In this document: positions 16,912-25,314 of the stretch, piece after piece
Position numbering within the stretch: the stretch's first letter is position 1
Layout of the letters: each line of letters begins with the position of its first letter
From: Bacillota bacterium
Lineage (GTDB): Bacteria; Bacillota; Clostridia; Oscillospirales; Oscillospiraceae
DNA length: 45,828 nt
Reading direction: 5' to 3'
Assembly: GCA_028719885.1 (NCBI GenBank)
Contig: JAQYLT010000016.1
Span: 1-45,828 of the forward strand
Program-made: the position numbers and the translations under genes
Notes under the pieces: generated by a model
The model's database searches: none
Seen by the model: only the letters and a program-made list of their open reading frames with translations
Told to the model about the DNA's origin: nothing

Positions 16912-18423
16912 TTATCCTGCCAAATTTTCCACGCCCAGCAGGGTGCAGAGCTTGTGGTGGATATCGGTGTTGTCGTAGGAGCCGGCGAAGGCTTCCGCGC
17001 CAACGCCTTGGGCGAACACAGCGGCGGGCAGGCCGGTGTGGGCATAGGAGCCAAAGTTGATGCCGGACTTGTTATTCAGCAGGTGGGTCACGGTGACGGA
17101 GAAGGGGGTGTAGGTGCCGTAGGTCACGTATTCCTGCTGGGTCTGGACTGGCTTGCCCTCCTGGTCCTGGGCATAGCCATTGAGGGTGATCTCATAGGCC
17201 TTTTCCAGCTCCTCCACCTCATAGTCCGTGAGCACCAGGCCATCTTCCCCGGCATCCTCCGGCAGCATCAGGCCGAACAGGGCCTCCACATCCGCCATGG
17301 CATCGGCAAAGGGGGTGTTGTTTTCCTTGTAGGCGGACACATAGTCGGCGTCGTATTTGGCATAGGAGATCTTCTGATTGTTCAGGTTGTCCAGGTAGGT
17401 GTCGTAGTTGGTGCCTGCGAAGCCGATGGTCAGGCCGCCGGTCTCGTGGTCGCCGGTGACCAGGATCAGGGTCTCCTGGGGATGGGCCTGGGCGAAGTCC
17501 ACGGCCACCTGAACCGCGTCCGCCATGGCCAGCACATCGTATACTACGCTGCCGGCGTCGTTGGCGTGGCAGGCCCAGTCAATCTTGCCGCCCTCGCACA
17601 TCAGGAAGAAACCGTTTTCATTGTCCAGAACCTCAACGCCCTTGGCCACGTAGTCGCTCAGGGCCCAGACGTCCTGCTGACGGTCGATTTCATAGTCCAG
17701 AGAATCGCTGTCCGCCAGATTTTCCGTGACGATCAGCACCTTGCCGTCGTCGGCGGTCACCTGCTCCGCGTCGGCCTGGGTGCGAACCACCTTGTAGCCG
17801 GCCTGGGCGGCCAGGTCATACAGGTCGGGCAGGTCGCCGTTCTTGCCGGTGGGCTTCAGCAGGCCGCCGCCGGCGAAGTAGTCGAAGCCGCTGTCAATCA
17901 GCTCCTGGCCGATTTCGTAGTAGCTGCTGCGGCTGGCCTGGTGGGCATAGAAAGCAGCGGGGGTCGCATGGTTCAGGTTCACGGAGGAGACGACGCCGAT
18001 TTTCATATCGGTGTTGTCCCGGAGCTGCTCCGCAATGGTGGTGTAAGGAATGGTTTTGGTCTCGTCCATGTTGATGACGCCGCTGTAGGTTTTGAAGCCG
18101 GAGGCGATGGACGTGGCTGTGGAAGCGGAGTCCGGGCAGAAGGAAGAGGAATCGTAGGTGGTGGCATTGCCCAGCACATCGAAGTTCATGAAGTTCAGGG
18201 CCACGTCGCCGTCCAGGATGCCGTCATCGGTATCCGCATTGGCGCCCTGGTAGGAAGCCGCCAGTTGGAACTGGGAATAGGTCATGCCGTCACCGATGAA
18301 CAGGAAGACGTACTTGGGTGCGTTCCCCTCCGCCGCCGCAGTGGGCACGGCGCAAAGGGCCAGGGAGCAGAGCACAGCGAAAGCAAGAAGCAGCGCCGTG
18401 ACGGGTTTCAGAAATCGTTTCAT
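16912..18423 (-). CDS. phoA: alkaline phosphatase
   Basis: The 503-residue exported enzyme has a signal peptide (hydrophobic residues 8-24, AAA-E cleavage region near residue 32), the metal-binding IGDGM, the nucleophile serine in PDSASTATS, and the metal ligands in VTGDHETGG and near the C-terminal HTG. These are the features of the PhoA/PhoB alkaline phosphatase family, which releases inorganic phosphate from organic esters outside the cytoplasm with Zn and Mg. GGAGG precedes the ATG at 18423. A Pho-box promoter is at 18512-18566 and a terminator follows. It completes the scavenging side of the phosphate cluster. Confidence 0.95.
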   Translation of the reverse strand: MKRFLKPVTALLLAFAVLCSLALCAVPTAAAEGNAPKYVFLFIGDGMTYSQFQLAASYQGANADTDDGILDGDVALNFMNFDVLGNATTYDSSSFCPDSASTATSIASGFKTYSGVINMDETKTIPYTTIAEQLRDNTDMKIGVVSSVNLNHATPAAFYAHQASRSSYYEIGQELIDSGFDYFAGGGLLKPTGKNGDLPDLYDLAAQAGYKVVRTQADAEQVTADDGKVLIVTENLADSDSLDYEIDRQQDVWALSDYVAKGVEVLDNENGFFLMCEGGKIDWACHANDAGSVVYDVLAMADAVQVAVDFAQAHPQETLILVTGDHETGGLTIGFAGTNYDTYLDNLNNQKISYAKYDADYVSAYKENNTPFADAMADVEALFGLMLPEDAGEDGLVLTDYEVEELEKAYEITLNGYAQDQEGKPVQTQQEYVTYGTYTPFSVTVTHLLNNKSGINFGSYAHTGLPAAVFAQGVGAEAFAGSYDNTDIHHKLCTLLGVENLAG

Positions 18424-18511
18424 GTTTTACCTCCAAAATATCTGTCAATTGTTGGAAAACGCGGTATCCATTGCGCTTTCAGGAGAGCCGCATTTCGCTC
18501 ACCCAAGGCAA

Positions 18512-18566
18512 AGTATACGCCCCGCCTGTAAAGTCCACTATCGTGCCGGAGTAAATTTCAGGAAAA
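18512..18566 (-). promoter_or_regulatory. Pho-box promoter of phoA
   Basis: Minus-strand half-sites: TTTTCC (18561-18566), TTTACT (18550-18555), degenerate ACGATA (18539-18544) and TTTACA (18527-18532), then nine bases to the -10 TATACT (18512-18517). It has the same spacing as the other three Pho promoters. Confidence 0.87.
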
Positions 18567-18672
18567 AAGTCTGTAAACTCGGTTTTCTCTCCGTTGGTGA
18601 TAGGATGACCCTGTCCCGCGTTTTTCATGATGCAGATTGCCATGGAGATTACCATTCGCGCCCATAGCGGGC

Positions 18673-18901
18673 AAATTGGAGTTTGGCGGGTTTGTTGAGT
18701 TGACAATGTTTCAATATGTGCGTAGGGAACGGATTTATCCGTTCCGACCGCGAAGCGGAATTACCGCACCCAATTATTTGACAAAGGGCCAAGTTATCCG
18801 AATATCCAGCCAAATTTATGATAAAAACATCCGCAAAAGCGGCTTCGCCGACGGAACGGATAAATCCGTTCCCTACGAAACGTGCTGACAAATTCCAATT
18901 T
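18673..18901. repeat. repeat island 5 (two hairpins, L-R)
   Basis: Ends AAATTGGAGTTTG (18673) and CAAATTCCAATTT (18889). Left-tagged hairpin 18721-18745 and right-tagged 18853-18877 both have the GGAACGGATTTATCCGTTCC-type stem. The roughly 105 bases between them (18746-18852) are nearly identical to those in island 6. The island lies between the divergent phoA and lipoprotein genes. Confidence 0.9.
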
Positions 18902-18976
18902 GCCTCATTAAAAAAAGGAAACCGGGCTTGCAAGGAGGCCCGGATAAGAATTTGTAAAAATGTCATAATTTACATC

Positions 18977-19004
18977 TTGATTTTTTGTCTAAGAATGCTA
19001 TAAT
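18977..19004 (+). promoter_or_regulatory. promoter of the Thr/Glu-repeat lipoprotein
   Basis: TTGATT (18977-18982), a 16-base spacer and TATAAT (18999-19004). AAGGAG precedes the start codon about 60 bases downstream. No Pho-box layout was seen here. Confidence 0.75.
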
Positions 19005-19065
19005 ATCCGCCTGGAAGAGCTGTCTCCTCCAACTTGATTCTCAACAGAAAAAGGAGAAACGAACA

Positions 19066-19569
19066 ATGAAACATACCAAGAAAATTGCCGCGCTGCTGCT
19101 GGCTGTCGCTCTGATGATTACCGTCACCGCCTGCGGTGAGAAGGCCGTCGAGCCCACCACCGAGGCTACCACGGAGGCCACCACCGAAGCCACCACTGAA
19201 GCAACCACTGAAGCCACCACCGAAGCAACCACCGAGGCCGCCACCGAGGCAGAGCCCCAGAAGGCGGAGTACACCATCTACAACACCACCGGCGACACCG
19301 TGACTGAGCTGTACCTGTACCTGGTTGGCTCTGAGGACAAGGGCGAGAACTTTGCCGGTGAGGGCCTGGAGGACGGCGCCAGCGTGGTCATCACCAAGGA
19401 AGCCGCCAGCGAGGACGAGGCCAAGGCCATGACCTTTGTGCTGGAGTTCGTCTCCGGCGGCCAGACCCAGAAGTATGAAACCGTTCATTTTGAGGTTGCC
19501 CCCATCTCCCTGAAGAGCGTGGACGCCGCCTCCGGTGCAACCCCCATCGCTTTCGCCAAGCCCGAATAA
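19066..19569 (+). CDS. small lipoprotein with a Thr-Thr-Glu-Ala repeat stalk
   Basis: The 167-residue protein begins with a lipoprotein signal peptide: charged MKHTKK, a hydrophobic core and the lipobox VTAC with Cys23. Residues 31-62 are a low-complexity stalk of about seven TTEA units. The remainder (from about residue 66) is a compact, mostly beta domain starting AEYTIYNTTGDTVTELYLY and containing SEDKGENFAGEGL and the ending ATPIAFAKPE. The start is the ATG at 19066 after AAGGAG. The repeat probably spaces the domain from the membrane. No function is recognised. It has its own promoter and terminator and stands as a single gene, divergent from phoA. Confidence 0.85.
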   Translation: MKHTKKIAALLLAVALMITVTACGEKAVEPTTEATTEATTEATTEATTEATTEATTEAATEAEPQKAEYTIYNTTGDTVTELYLYLVGSEDKGENFAGEGLEDGASVVITKEAASEDEAKAMTFVLEFVSGGQTQKYETVHFEVAPISLKSVDAASGATPIAFAKPE

Positions 19570-19585
19570 AGCCGAATAAACCCAC

Positions 19586-19625
19586 AAAAAAAGGAGCTGT
19601 CCAATTGGACAGCTCCTTTCTTTTT
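19586..19625. terminator. bidirectional terminator between the lipoprotein gene and clpB
   Basis: A perfect palindrome occupies 19590-19619: arms AAAGGAGCTGTCC and GGACAGCTCCTTT. It is flanked by A-rich sequence on the left and CTTTTT on the right, so it can end both converging transcripts. Confidence 0.93.
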
Positions 19626-19627
19626 GG

Positions 19628-22219
19628 TTATTGCATCACCAGCTGGCCATCCTGGAAGTCCACGGTGACGGTCTGGCCGGGGGCGACATCCCCTTTCAGA
19701 ATCCGCTTGCTGAGCATGGTTTCCACGGTGTGCTGCACATACCGCCGCAGAGGACGGGCGCCGAACTCCGGGTTGTAGGCCGCGTCGATGATGGCGCTCT
19801 TGGCCGCCTGGGTGACCTGGCAGGAAATCTGCTGCTGGGCCAGGCGCTGATTCAGCTTGTCGATCTGCAAATCGATGATCTTGGTCACGTTCTCCCGGGT
19901 CAGGGGCTTGTAGAACACGATCTCATCCAGCCGGTTCAGGAACTCCGGACGGAAGGACCGCCGCAGCAGGGTCTGCACCTGCTCCTTGGCCTCGTTGCTG
20001 ATGTTGCCCTCACTGTCGATGCCGCCCAGCAGGAACTCAGAGCCCAGGTTGGAGGTGAGAATCAGAATGGTATTCTTAAAGTCCACGGTGCGGCCCTGGG
20101 AATCGGTGATGCGGCCATCATCCAGCACCTGCAGCAGGATGTTGAACACATCGGGATGGGCCTTTTCCACCTCATCAAACAGCACCACGCTGTAGGGCTT
20201 CCGCCGGACGGCCTCGGTAAGCTGGCCGCCCTCCTCATAGCCCACGTATCCGGGAGGCGCTCCGATCAGCCGGGAGACGGAGAATTTCTCCATATACTCG
20301 GACATGTCGATTCGCACCATGTTGCTCTCGTCGTCAAACAGGGCCTCCGCCAGTGCCTTGGCCAGCTCCGTTTTGCCCACGCCGGTGGGTCCCAGGAAGA
20401 GGAAGGAGCCGATGGGCCGGTTGGGGTCCTGGATGCCGGCCCGGCTGCGCTGGATGGCCTCGGTGACGGCGGTGACGGCCTCGTCCTGGCCCACCACCCG
20501 CTTGTGGAGGGTTTCGTCCAGGGTCAGCAGCTTCTCCCGCTCTCCCTGGACCAGCCGGGACACGGGAATGCCCGTCCAGCGCTCCACGATTCTGGCAATT
20601 TCATCCTCGGTGACCCGGTCCCGGAGCAGATTGTCCTCTTTCGCGGCACTGACCTTCTGCTCTTCCTCCGCCAGCTTCCGCTGGGCCTCGGGCAGGCGGC
20701 CGTATTTCAGCTCGGCGGCCTTTTCCAGGTCGTAGTTCTGCTCGGCGGCCTCGATTTGACGGTTCAAATCCTCGATGGTCTCCCGCAGCTGCTGCACCCG
20801 GCCGATGGCGTTCTTCTCGTTCTCCCACTGGGCCTTCATGGCGTTAAAGGAATCCCGTTCCTCCGCCAGCTCCTTTTGCAGCTTCGCCAGATTGGCCTTG
20901 GACAGCTCATCGTCCTCCTTTTTCAGGGCGGCTTCCTCGATCTCCATCTGGATGATCTTCCGGGACACCGCGTCCAGCTCCGTGGGCATGGAGTCCATTT
21001 CGGTTCTGATCTGGGCGCAGGCCTCGTCCACCAGGTCGATGGCCTTATCCGGCAGGAACCGATCGGTGATATACCGGTGGGACAGGGTGGCAGCGGCGAT
21101 GATGGCGGAATCGGTGATCTTCACGCCATGGAACACCTCGTACCGCTCTTCCAATCCCCGGAGAATGGCAATGGTGTCCTCCACCGAGGGCTCATCCACC
21201 TGCACCGGCTGGAACCGGCGAGCCAGGGCAGGGTCCTTTTCGATATAGGTGCGGTATTCGTCCAGGGTGGTGGCGCCGATGCAGTGGAGCTCACCCCGGG
21301 CCAGCATGGGCTTGAGCAGGTTGCCCGCATCCATGCTGCCCTCGGTTTTGCCCGCGCCCACAATGGTATGCAGCTCATCGATGAACAGCAGAATCCGGCC
21401 CTCGGACTGCTTCACCTCGTTGAGCACTGCTTTCAGACGTTCCTCAAATTCGCCCCGGTACTTGGCGCCTGCCACCAGGGCACCCATGTCCAGGGCGAAG
21501 ACGGACTTATCCTCCAGCGCCTTGGGCACATCCTTTTTCACAATTCGCTGGGCCAGGCCCTCGGCAATGGCGGTTTTGCCCACGCCGGGTTCGCCGATGA
21601 GCACCGGGTTATTCTTGGTTTTCCGGGAGAGGATCCGAATCACATTCCGGATCTCCTCATCCCGGCCGATCACCGGGTCCATCTTCTGCTCCCGGGCCCG
21701 CTTCACCAGGTCCGTGCCGTATTTTTCCAGGGCATCATAGGTGCCCTCAGGGCTGTCGGAGGTCACCCGCTGGTTTCCCCGGACGGCCTGCAATGCCTTC
21801 ATCACATTGTCGGCGGTGATCCGGTAGGTGCTGAACAGATTCCGCACCCCGCCCTGGGCGGCATCCAGCAGACCCAGCAGCAGATGCTCCACGGAGATGA
21901 AGTCGTCCTTCATGTGCTCCGCCCGGTCCTGGGCGGCGATGAGGGCCTGGTTCAGGTCGTTGCTGATATAGATTTTGTCCGCCTCCCGAGCGCCGGTGAC
22001 CCCGGGGAGCTTGCGAAGCTCCGCCTGGGCGGCTGCCTGCAGGCTCTCCACGGTGATGTCCATTTTCCGCAGCAGCTGGGGAATCAGTCCCCCATCCTGC
22101 TGCAGCAGGGCGGTGAGCAGATGGATTTGCTCCAGCTGCTGATGGTCGTTGCGAATGGCCAGATTCTGTGCGTTCTGAATGGCCTCCTGGGATTTTTGCG
22201 TAAAGTTCTGTAGATTCAT
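19628..22219 (-). CDS. clpB: ATP-dependent protein disaggregase ClpB
   Basis: The 863-residue AAA+ chaperone has the Clp N-terminal repeat domain ([20 protein letters not shown]), first Walker [16 protein letters not shown], Walker B LFIDELH, the coiled-coil middle domain (about residues 400-530, e.g. [18 protein letters not shown]) and the second Walker [17 protein letters not shown]. The full-length middle domain separates ClpB from ClpA or ClpC. It resolves aggregated proteins with DnaK. Regulation is visible: a perfect CIRCE operator upstream and a vegetative promoter. AAGGA-type Shine-Dalgarno precedes the ATG at 22219. Confidence 0.97.
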   Translation of the reverse strand: MNLQNFTQKSQEAIQNAQNLAIRNDHQQLEQIHLLTALLQQDGGLIPQLLRKMDITVESLQAAAQAELRKLPGVTGAREADKIYISNDLNQALIAAQDRAEHMKDDFISVEHLLLGLLDAAQGGVRNLFSTYRITADNVMKALQAVRGNQRVTSDSPEGTYDALEKYGTDLVKRAREQKMDPVIGRDEEIRNVIRILSRKTKNNPVLIGEPGVGKTAIAEGLAQRIVKKDVPKALEDKSVFALDMGALVAGAKYRGEFEERLKAVLNEVKQSEGRILLFIDELHTIVGAGKTEGSMDAGNLLKPMLARGELHCIGATTLDEYRTYIEKDPALARRFQPVQVDEPSVEDTIAILRGLEERYEVFHGVKITDSAIIAAATLSHRYITDRFLPDKAIDLVDEACAQIRTEMDSMPTELDAVSRKIIQMEIEEAALKKEDDELSKANLAKLQKELAEERDSFNAMKAQWENEKNAIGRVQQLRETIEDLNRQIEAAEQNYDLEKAAELKYGRLPEAQRKLAEEEQKVSAAKEDNLLRDRVTEDEIARIVERWTGIPVSRLVQGEREKLLTLDETLHKRVVGQDEAVTAVTEAIQRSRAGIQDPNRPIGSFLFLGPTGVGKTELAKALAEALFDDESNMVRIDMSEYMEKFSVSRLIGAPPGYVGYEEGGQLTEAVRRKPYSVVLFDEVEKAHPDVFNILLQVLDDGRITDSQGRTVDFKNTILILTSNLGSEFLLGGIDSEGNISNEAKEQVQTLLRRSFRPEFLNRLDEIVFYKPLTRENVTKIIDLQIDKLNQRLAQQQISCQVTQAAKSAIIDAAYNPEFGARPLRRYVQHTVETMLSKRILKGDVAPGQTVTVDFQDGQLVMQ

Positions 22220-22240
22220 CCCAATCCTTCCTTTCTGCTT

Positions 22241-22267
22241 TTAGCACTCTCATAATAGGAGTGCTAA
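22241..22267 (-). promoter_or_regulatory. CIRCE element (HrcA operator) of clpB
   Basis: TTAGCACTC (22241-22249), a nine-base spacer and GAGTGCTAA (22259-22267) match the CIRCE consensus exactly. It lies between the clpB promoter and start codon, so HrcA repression of clpB is expected. Confidence 0.97.
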
Positions 22268-22280
22268 ATCATTTGTCTTT

Positions 22281-22308
22281 ACTATACCCCATTTTTGAGA
22301 AAAGTCAA
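22281..22308 (-). promoter_or_regulatory. clpB promoter
   Basis: On the minus strand TTGACT (22303-22308), a 16-base spacer and TATAGT (22281-22286), directly upstream of the CIRCE element. Confidence 0.85.
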
Positions 22309-22375
22309 GGGGCGAAAAAAATTGTTTACAAATCCGTGGCGCTGCAGCATTTGGGCCCCAGCAGCACGCTTGGAT

Positions 22376-22681
22376 AAATTGAAATTTGGTGGGATGTTGA
22401 ATGGGAAAATGTTGGTTCTTTTCGTAGGGAACGGATTTATCCGTTCCGACCGCGAAGCGGAATTACCCCACCCAATTATTTGACAAAGGGTCAGGTTATC
22501 CCAATATCCAGCCGAATTCATGATAAAAACATCCGCAAAAGCGGCTTCGCCGACGGAATGAGCAAGCCCATTCCCAAGGGTGTGTACGGACCATTCCCCG
22601 TTCAACGAACCATGGTGGCAATCAGGGTTTCGGAACGGATGAATCCGTTCCCCACGAAACATCCTGAAAAATTCCAATTTG
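22376..22681. repeat. repeat island 6 (three hairpins)
   Basis: Ends AAATTGAAATTTG (22376) and AAAATTCCAATTT (22668). Left-tagged hairpin 22433-22457; a second at 22555-22574 with stem GGAATGAGCAAGCCCATTCC whose right tag is damaged (CCCAAGG); right-tagged 22632-22656 with tag CCCCACG. The inner core repeats that of island 5. Confidence 0.9.
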
Positions 22682-22706
22682 TCACGGAAACCAACTCCAA
22701 TCTGAC

Positions 22707-22740
22707 GAAAAACCGCTGCGGCAAAAAACCGCAGCGGTAT
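22707..22740 (-). terminator. terminator of the ApbE-like gene
   Basis: CCGCTGCGG (22713-22721) pairs with CCGCAGCGG (22729-22737); on the minus strand the loop is T-rich and the stem is followed by TTTTTCG. It ends the transcript a few bases past the stop at 22744. Confidence 0.9.
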
Positions 22741-22743
22741 CTG

Positions 22744-23931
22744 TTATTCTTCAGCAGAGCGGAAGTCGGTGCCGTGATAGGTGACCTGTCCGGCATCGCC
22801 GCTGACCCAGGAAACATCCTCCAGGCCGGGGAAGGCGGCGTCGGTTCCGGCGTAGGCTTCCAGGGTCCGGATGGCCAGCTGGGCAGTGGTGAGCTCCCGG
22901 GAGAGGGTGTTCAGGCTGGCACAGGCGGCGTGGAGCAGGCCGCTGTCATTGAGATAGGGCGAGAGCACGGTGCCGTCGGCATAGGTGTAGTAGTTCACCG
23001 AGTCCTTGTCCAGCACGGGGAAGCTGCGGCAGGAGACCACGGTGCAGGGGCCGTCGTACAAGGCGGTGGCCAGCTGGCGGGCCTCCCCCTCCGCCAGGTC
23101 GAACACGTTCAGTCCGAACTCGTCGGCGCACATGGCCCGGCTGAACCCATCGAAGCTGGTGACATAGCCATTCACATAGCCCTGCTCCGTGAGCCGATCC
23201 GCCACCGCGTCGCAGAGGAAGGCATTGAGCAGCAGCCCCAGGTCCACAAAGCTCTCCACCCCGTTCTCTCTGGCATAGTCCAGATACTCCGGGGACACCT
23301 CCAGCCGCAGGGTATTTTCCGGCAGCAGCTTCACCTGCACCGACTCCGGGTCCATGGCAAATCGGGCGATTTCCGCCGCGAACTGGGCCAGCTCCGGCGT
23401 GCGGGCGGGGTCGAACTTCTCCGCCTCCTCGTCATAGCTGCAGGCGAACAGGCTGCGGTACTGCTCCAGCATGGGGGCAAAGTAAACCAGGCGGCTGTCC
23501 TGTAGGGTTTGGAAGGCGGCATACAGCAGCGGGTCCACGGCCACGGCGGTATTGGGCTGGCTGTTCAGGGTGTATAGGTTGGCATAATTCTCGATGGGCA
23601 CGTTGGACAGCACCCGGTAGGCGAAATCCAGGGTCTCGCCGTAGTGGGCGGACACCGCCTTTAATTCCGCGCTGGCCGCCATATCCGTCTGGCCGATGTT
23701 GTAGCACAGAATAAAGTCCTGGGCGATGCCGGTTTCCGGGTTGGCGGGCTCCACCTGCTGCCAGCCCGCTTGGGTGGAGACCAGACTGTTGACCACCCCG
23801 CTGAAGGCCAGGGACGCCACCAAAATGGCAATTCCCACAATCATCAGCCGCATTGCGATTTTTCCCGTGGTCAGCTCCACCCGCTGCTTGGGCCGGAGAG
23901 CAGGCTCACTTCTTCTGGAATATCGGGACAT
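22744..23931 (-). CDS. membrane-anchored protein resembling a degenerate ApbE flavin transferase
   Basis: The 395-residue protein has a basic N terminus, one TM segment (about residues 26-48) and a large outside domain. I recognise a weak ApbE/FMN-transferase pattern: an N-terminal part DFAYRVLSNVPIENYANLYTLN like the family's opening, a middle AVDPLLYAAFQTLQDS, and VDLGLLLNAFLCDAVADRL aligning with the family's DLGGIAKGYAADR block, then a glycine-poor VTSFDGFSRAM where ApbE has its nucleotide-binding glycines. The substitutions suggest it no longer transfers FMN in the usual way. This is inference from pattern, not a search. It follows oppF in the same direction with a 64-base gap. Confidence 0.5.
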   Translation of the reverse strand: MSRYSRRSEPALRPKQRVELTTGKIAMRLMIVGIAILVASLAFSGVVNSLVSTQAGWQQVEPANPETGIAQDFILCYNIGQTDMAASAELKAVSAHYGETLDFAYRVLSNVPIENYANLYTLNSQPNTAVAVDPLLYAAFQTLQDSRLVYFAPMLEQYRSLFACSYDEEAEKFDPARTPELAQFAAEIARFAMDPESVQVKLLPENTLRLEVSPEYLDYARENGVESFVDLGLLLNAFLCDAVADRLTEQGYVNGYVTSFDGFSRAMCADEFGLNVFDLAEGEARQLATALYDGPCTVVSCRSFPVLDKDSVNYYTYADGTVLSPYLNDSGLLHAACASLNTLSRELTTAQLAIRTLEAYAGTDAAFPGLEDVSWVSGDAGQVTYHGTDFRSAEE

Positions 23932-23965
23932 ATTGGGCTCCTTTCTATGGTTCTATCCTATGATG

Positions 23966-23989
23966 ACGCCCCCTCGGGTGAGGGGGCGT
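23966..23989 (-). other. hairpin between oppF and the ApbE-like gene
   Basis: ACGCCCCCTC and GAGGGGGCGT form a ten-pair stem with a four-base loop just past the oppF stop. There is no T-tract on either strand, so it may pause or protect the transcript and is not a standard terminator. Confidence 0.6.
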
Positions 23990-23995
23990 GGGAAG

Positions 23996-25297
23996 CTAAA
24001 TGATTGCCAATAGCAGCAGCAAGCCGAAGAGCAGCAGCAGCACCAGTCGGAACACCAGGCCGGCAATGGCGCCCTTTTTCAGCGCCCGGAAATTCCGCAG
24101 GTAATTCTTGCTCTTGAACACCTGTCCCGCAATCAGGCCCAGGATGGGCAGCAGGAATGCCAGGAACCGATACCAGAAGCTGCCGGTATCGTGGACGGGA
24201 TGGTCCAGGATGATCTCCTGATGGGTATCACTCTGGGGCTTCTCCGCCTCCCGCTTGGCCTTTTCCTCCGGGGTGAGGATGGTGATGGATTTCACCTTTT
24301 TCCCCTCGGCCCGGAGCTTTTTGTAGCGCTCGATCTCCGCCTTGTTGCCATAGACGAAGTGGTTGTGGCCGATGTCCACCATCTCCGGTTTGTCCACAGA
24401 GTAGTCGTGGATGCTGGGGTCGTAGGTGAAGAGCTCCTTGTTCTTCTCCAGCATCGGGTCCGGGATGGGAATGGCGGAAATCAGGCTGTGGGTATAGGGG
24501 TGCATGGGGAAATTGAACAGCTCCTCCGCCTCGGCGATTTCCACGATCTCACCCTTGTAGATGATGCCGATGCGGTCGGAAATGAACCGGACAATGGACA
24601 GATCGTGGGCGATGAACAGATAGGTGGTGCCCTGCTCCTTCTGGAATTTTTTCAGCAGGTTCAGCACCTGGGCCCGGATGGAAACGTCCAGAGCGGAGAT
24701 GGGCTCGTCGGCCACCACCAGCTCCGGCTCCATGACCATGGCCCGGGCCAGGCCGATGCGCTGCCGCTGGCCGCCGGAGAACTCATGGGGATACCGGGTC
24801 AGATGCTCCGGCAGCAGGCCCACCTCTTTGATAATATTATCCACCTTGGCAACCCGGTCGGCCTCGTCCTTGTACAGGTGGAAATTGTATAGGCCCTCGG
24901 AGATGATATAGTCCACGGTGGCCCGCTCGTTCAGGGAGGCGGCGGGGTCCTGGAAGACCATCTGCACATTGCGGATGACCTCCCGGTCCAGGCTCCGGGG
25001 AATTTTGCCGGAGATGCGGACGCCCTTGTAGAGAATCTCACCGGCGGAGCAGGGATTCACCCGAATGACGGCCCGGCCGATGGTGGTCTTGCCGGAGCCG
25101 GACTCACCGATGAGGGAAAAGGTTTCGCCCTTGTAGATATCAAAGGAGACGTTCTTCACCGCCTTAAAGGCCTTGTCCCCCTTGCCGAAAGTGATGTCCA
25201 CATTTTTCAGGGACACCAGCACCTCTTTGCCGGTGTTGGGGTCGATGGGGCCATGCTCCGGGAAATGTCTGGCAGTTGCCTCTTGTGCATTACTCAC
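23996..25297 (-). CDS. oppF: oligopeptide ABC transporter ATPase OppF with membrane extension
   Basis: The 433-residue protein has a complete nucleotide-binding domain: Walker [10 protein letters not shown] (residues 64-72), Q-loop [16 protein letters not shown], signature [15 protein letters not shown], Walker B LVVADEP and the switch histidine FIAHDLSIV, plus the Opp-type C-terminal [12 protein letters not shown]. After about residue 300 comes an unusual tail with a charged linker ([13 protein letters not shown]) and two hydrophobic stretches (about 375-395 and 413-433), so the C terminus may be in the membrane. Typical OppF has about 310-330 residues. The GTG at 25297 follows AAGGAGG; it is the only in-frame start near that site. 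Last gene of the opp operon. Confidence 0.9.
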   Translation of the reverse strand: MSNAQEATARHFPEHGPIDPNTGKEVLVSLKNVDITFGKGDKAFKAVKNVSFDIYKGETFSLIGESGSGKTTIGRAVIRVNPCSAGEILYKGVRISGKIPRSLDREVIRNVQMVFQDPAASLNERATVDYIISEGLYNFHLYKDEADRVAKVDNIIKEVGLLPEHLTRYPHEFSGGQRQRIGLARAMVMEPELVVADEPISALDVSIRAQVLNLLKKFQKEQGTTYLFIAHDLSIVRFISDRIGIIYKGEIVEIAEAEELFNFPMHPYTHSLISAIPIPDPMLEKNKELFTYDPSIHDYSVDKPEMVDIGHNHFVYGNKAEIERYKKLRAEGKKVKSITILTPEEKAKREAEKPQSDTHQEIILDHPVHDTGSFWYRFLAFLLPILGLIAGQVFKSKNYLRNFRALKKGAIAGLVFRLVLLLLFGLLLLLAII

Positions 25298-25314
25298 GTT
25301 GCATAACCTCCTTT

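Noticed and set aside
18955..18976. Pho box for the lipoprotein gene
   Set aside because: TGTAAA and TTTACA are present but not in direct orientation or with the 11-base spacing of the four real sites, and a normal -35/-10 promoter explains transcription.
19631..22213. Plus-strand open frame covering all of clpB
   Set aside because: It mirrors clpB exactly, shows no family pattern and has no start signals.
23966..23989. Intrinsic terminator after oppF
   Set aside because: The stem is strong but no T-tract follows on the minus strand.
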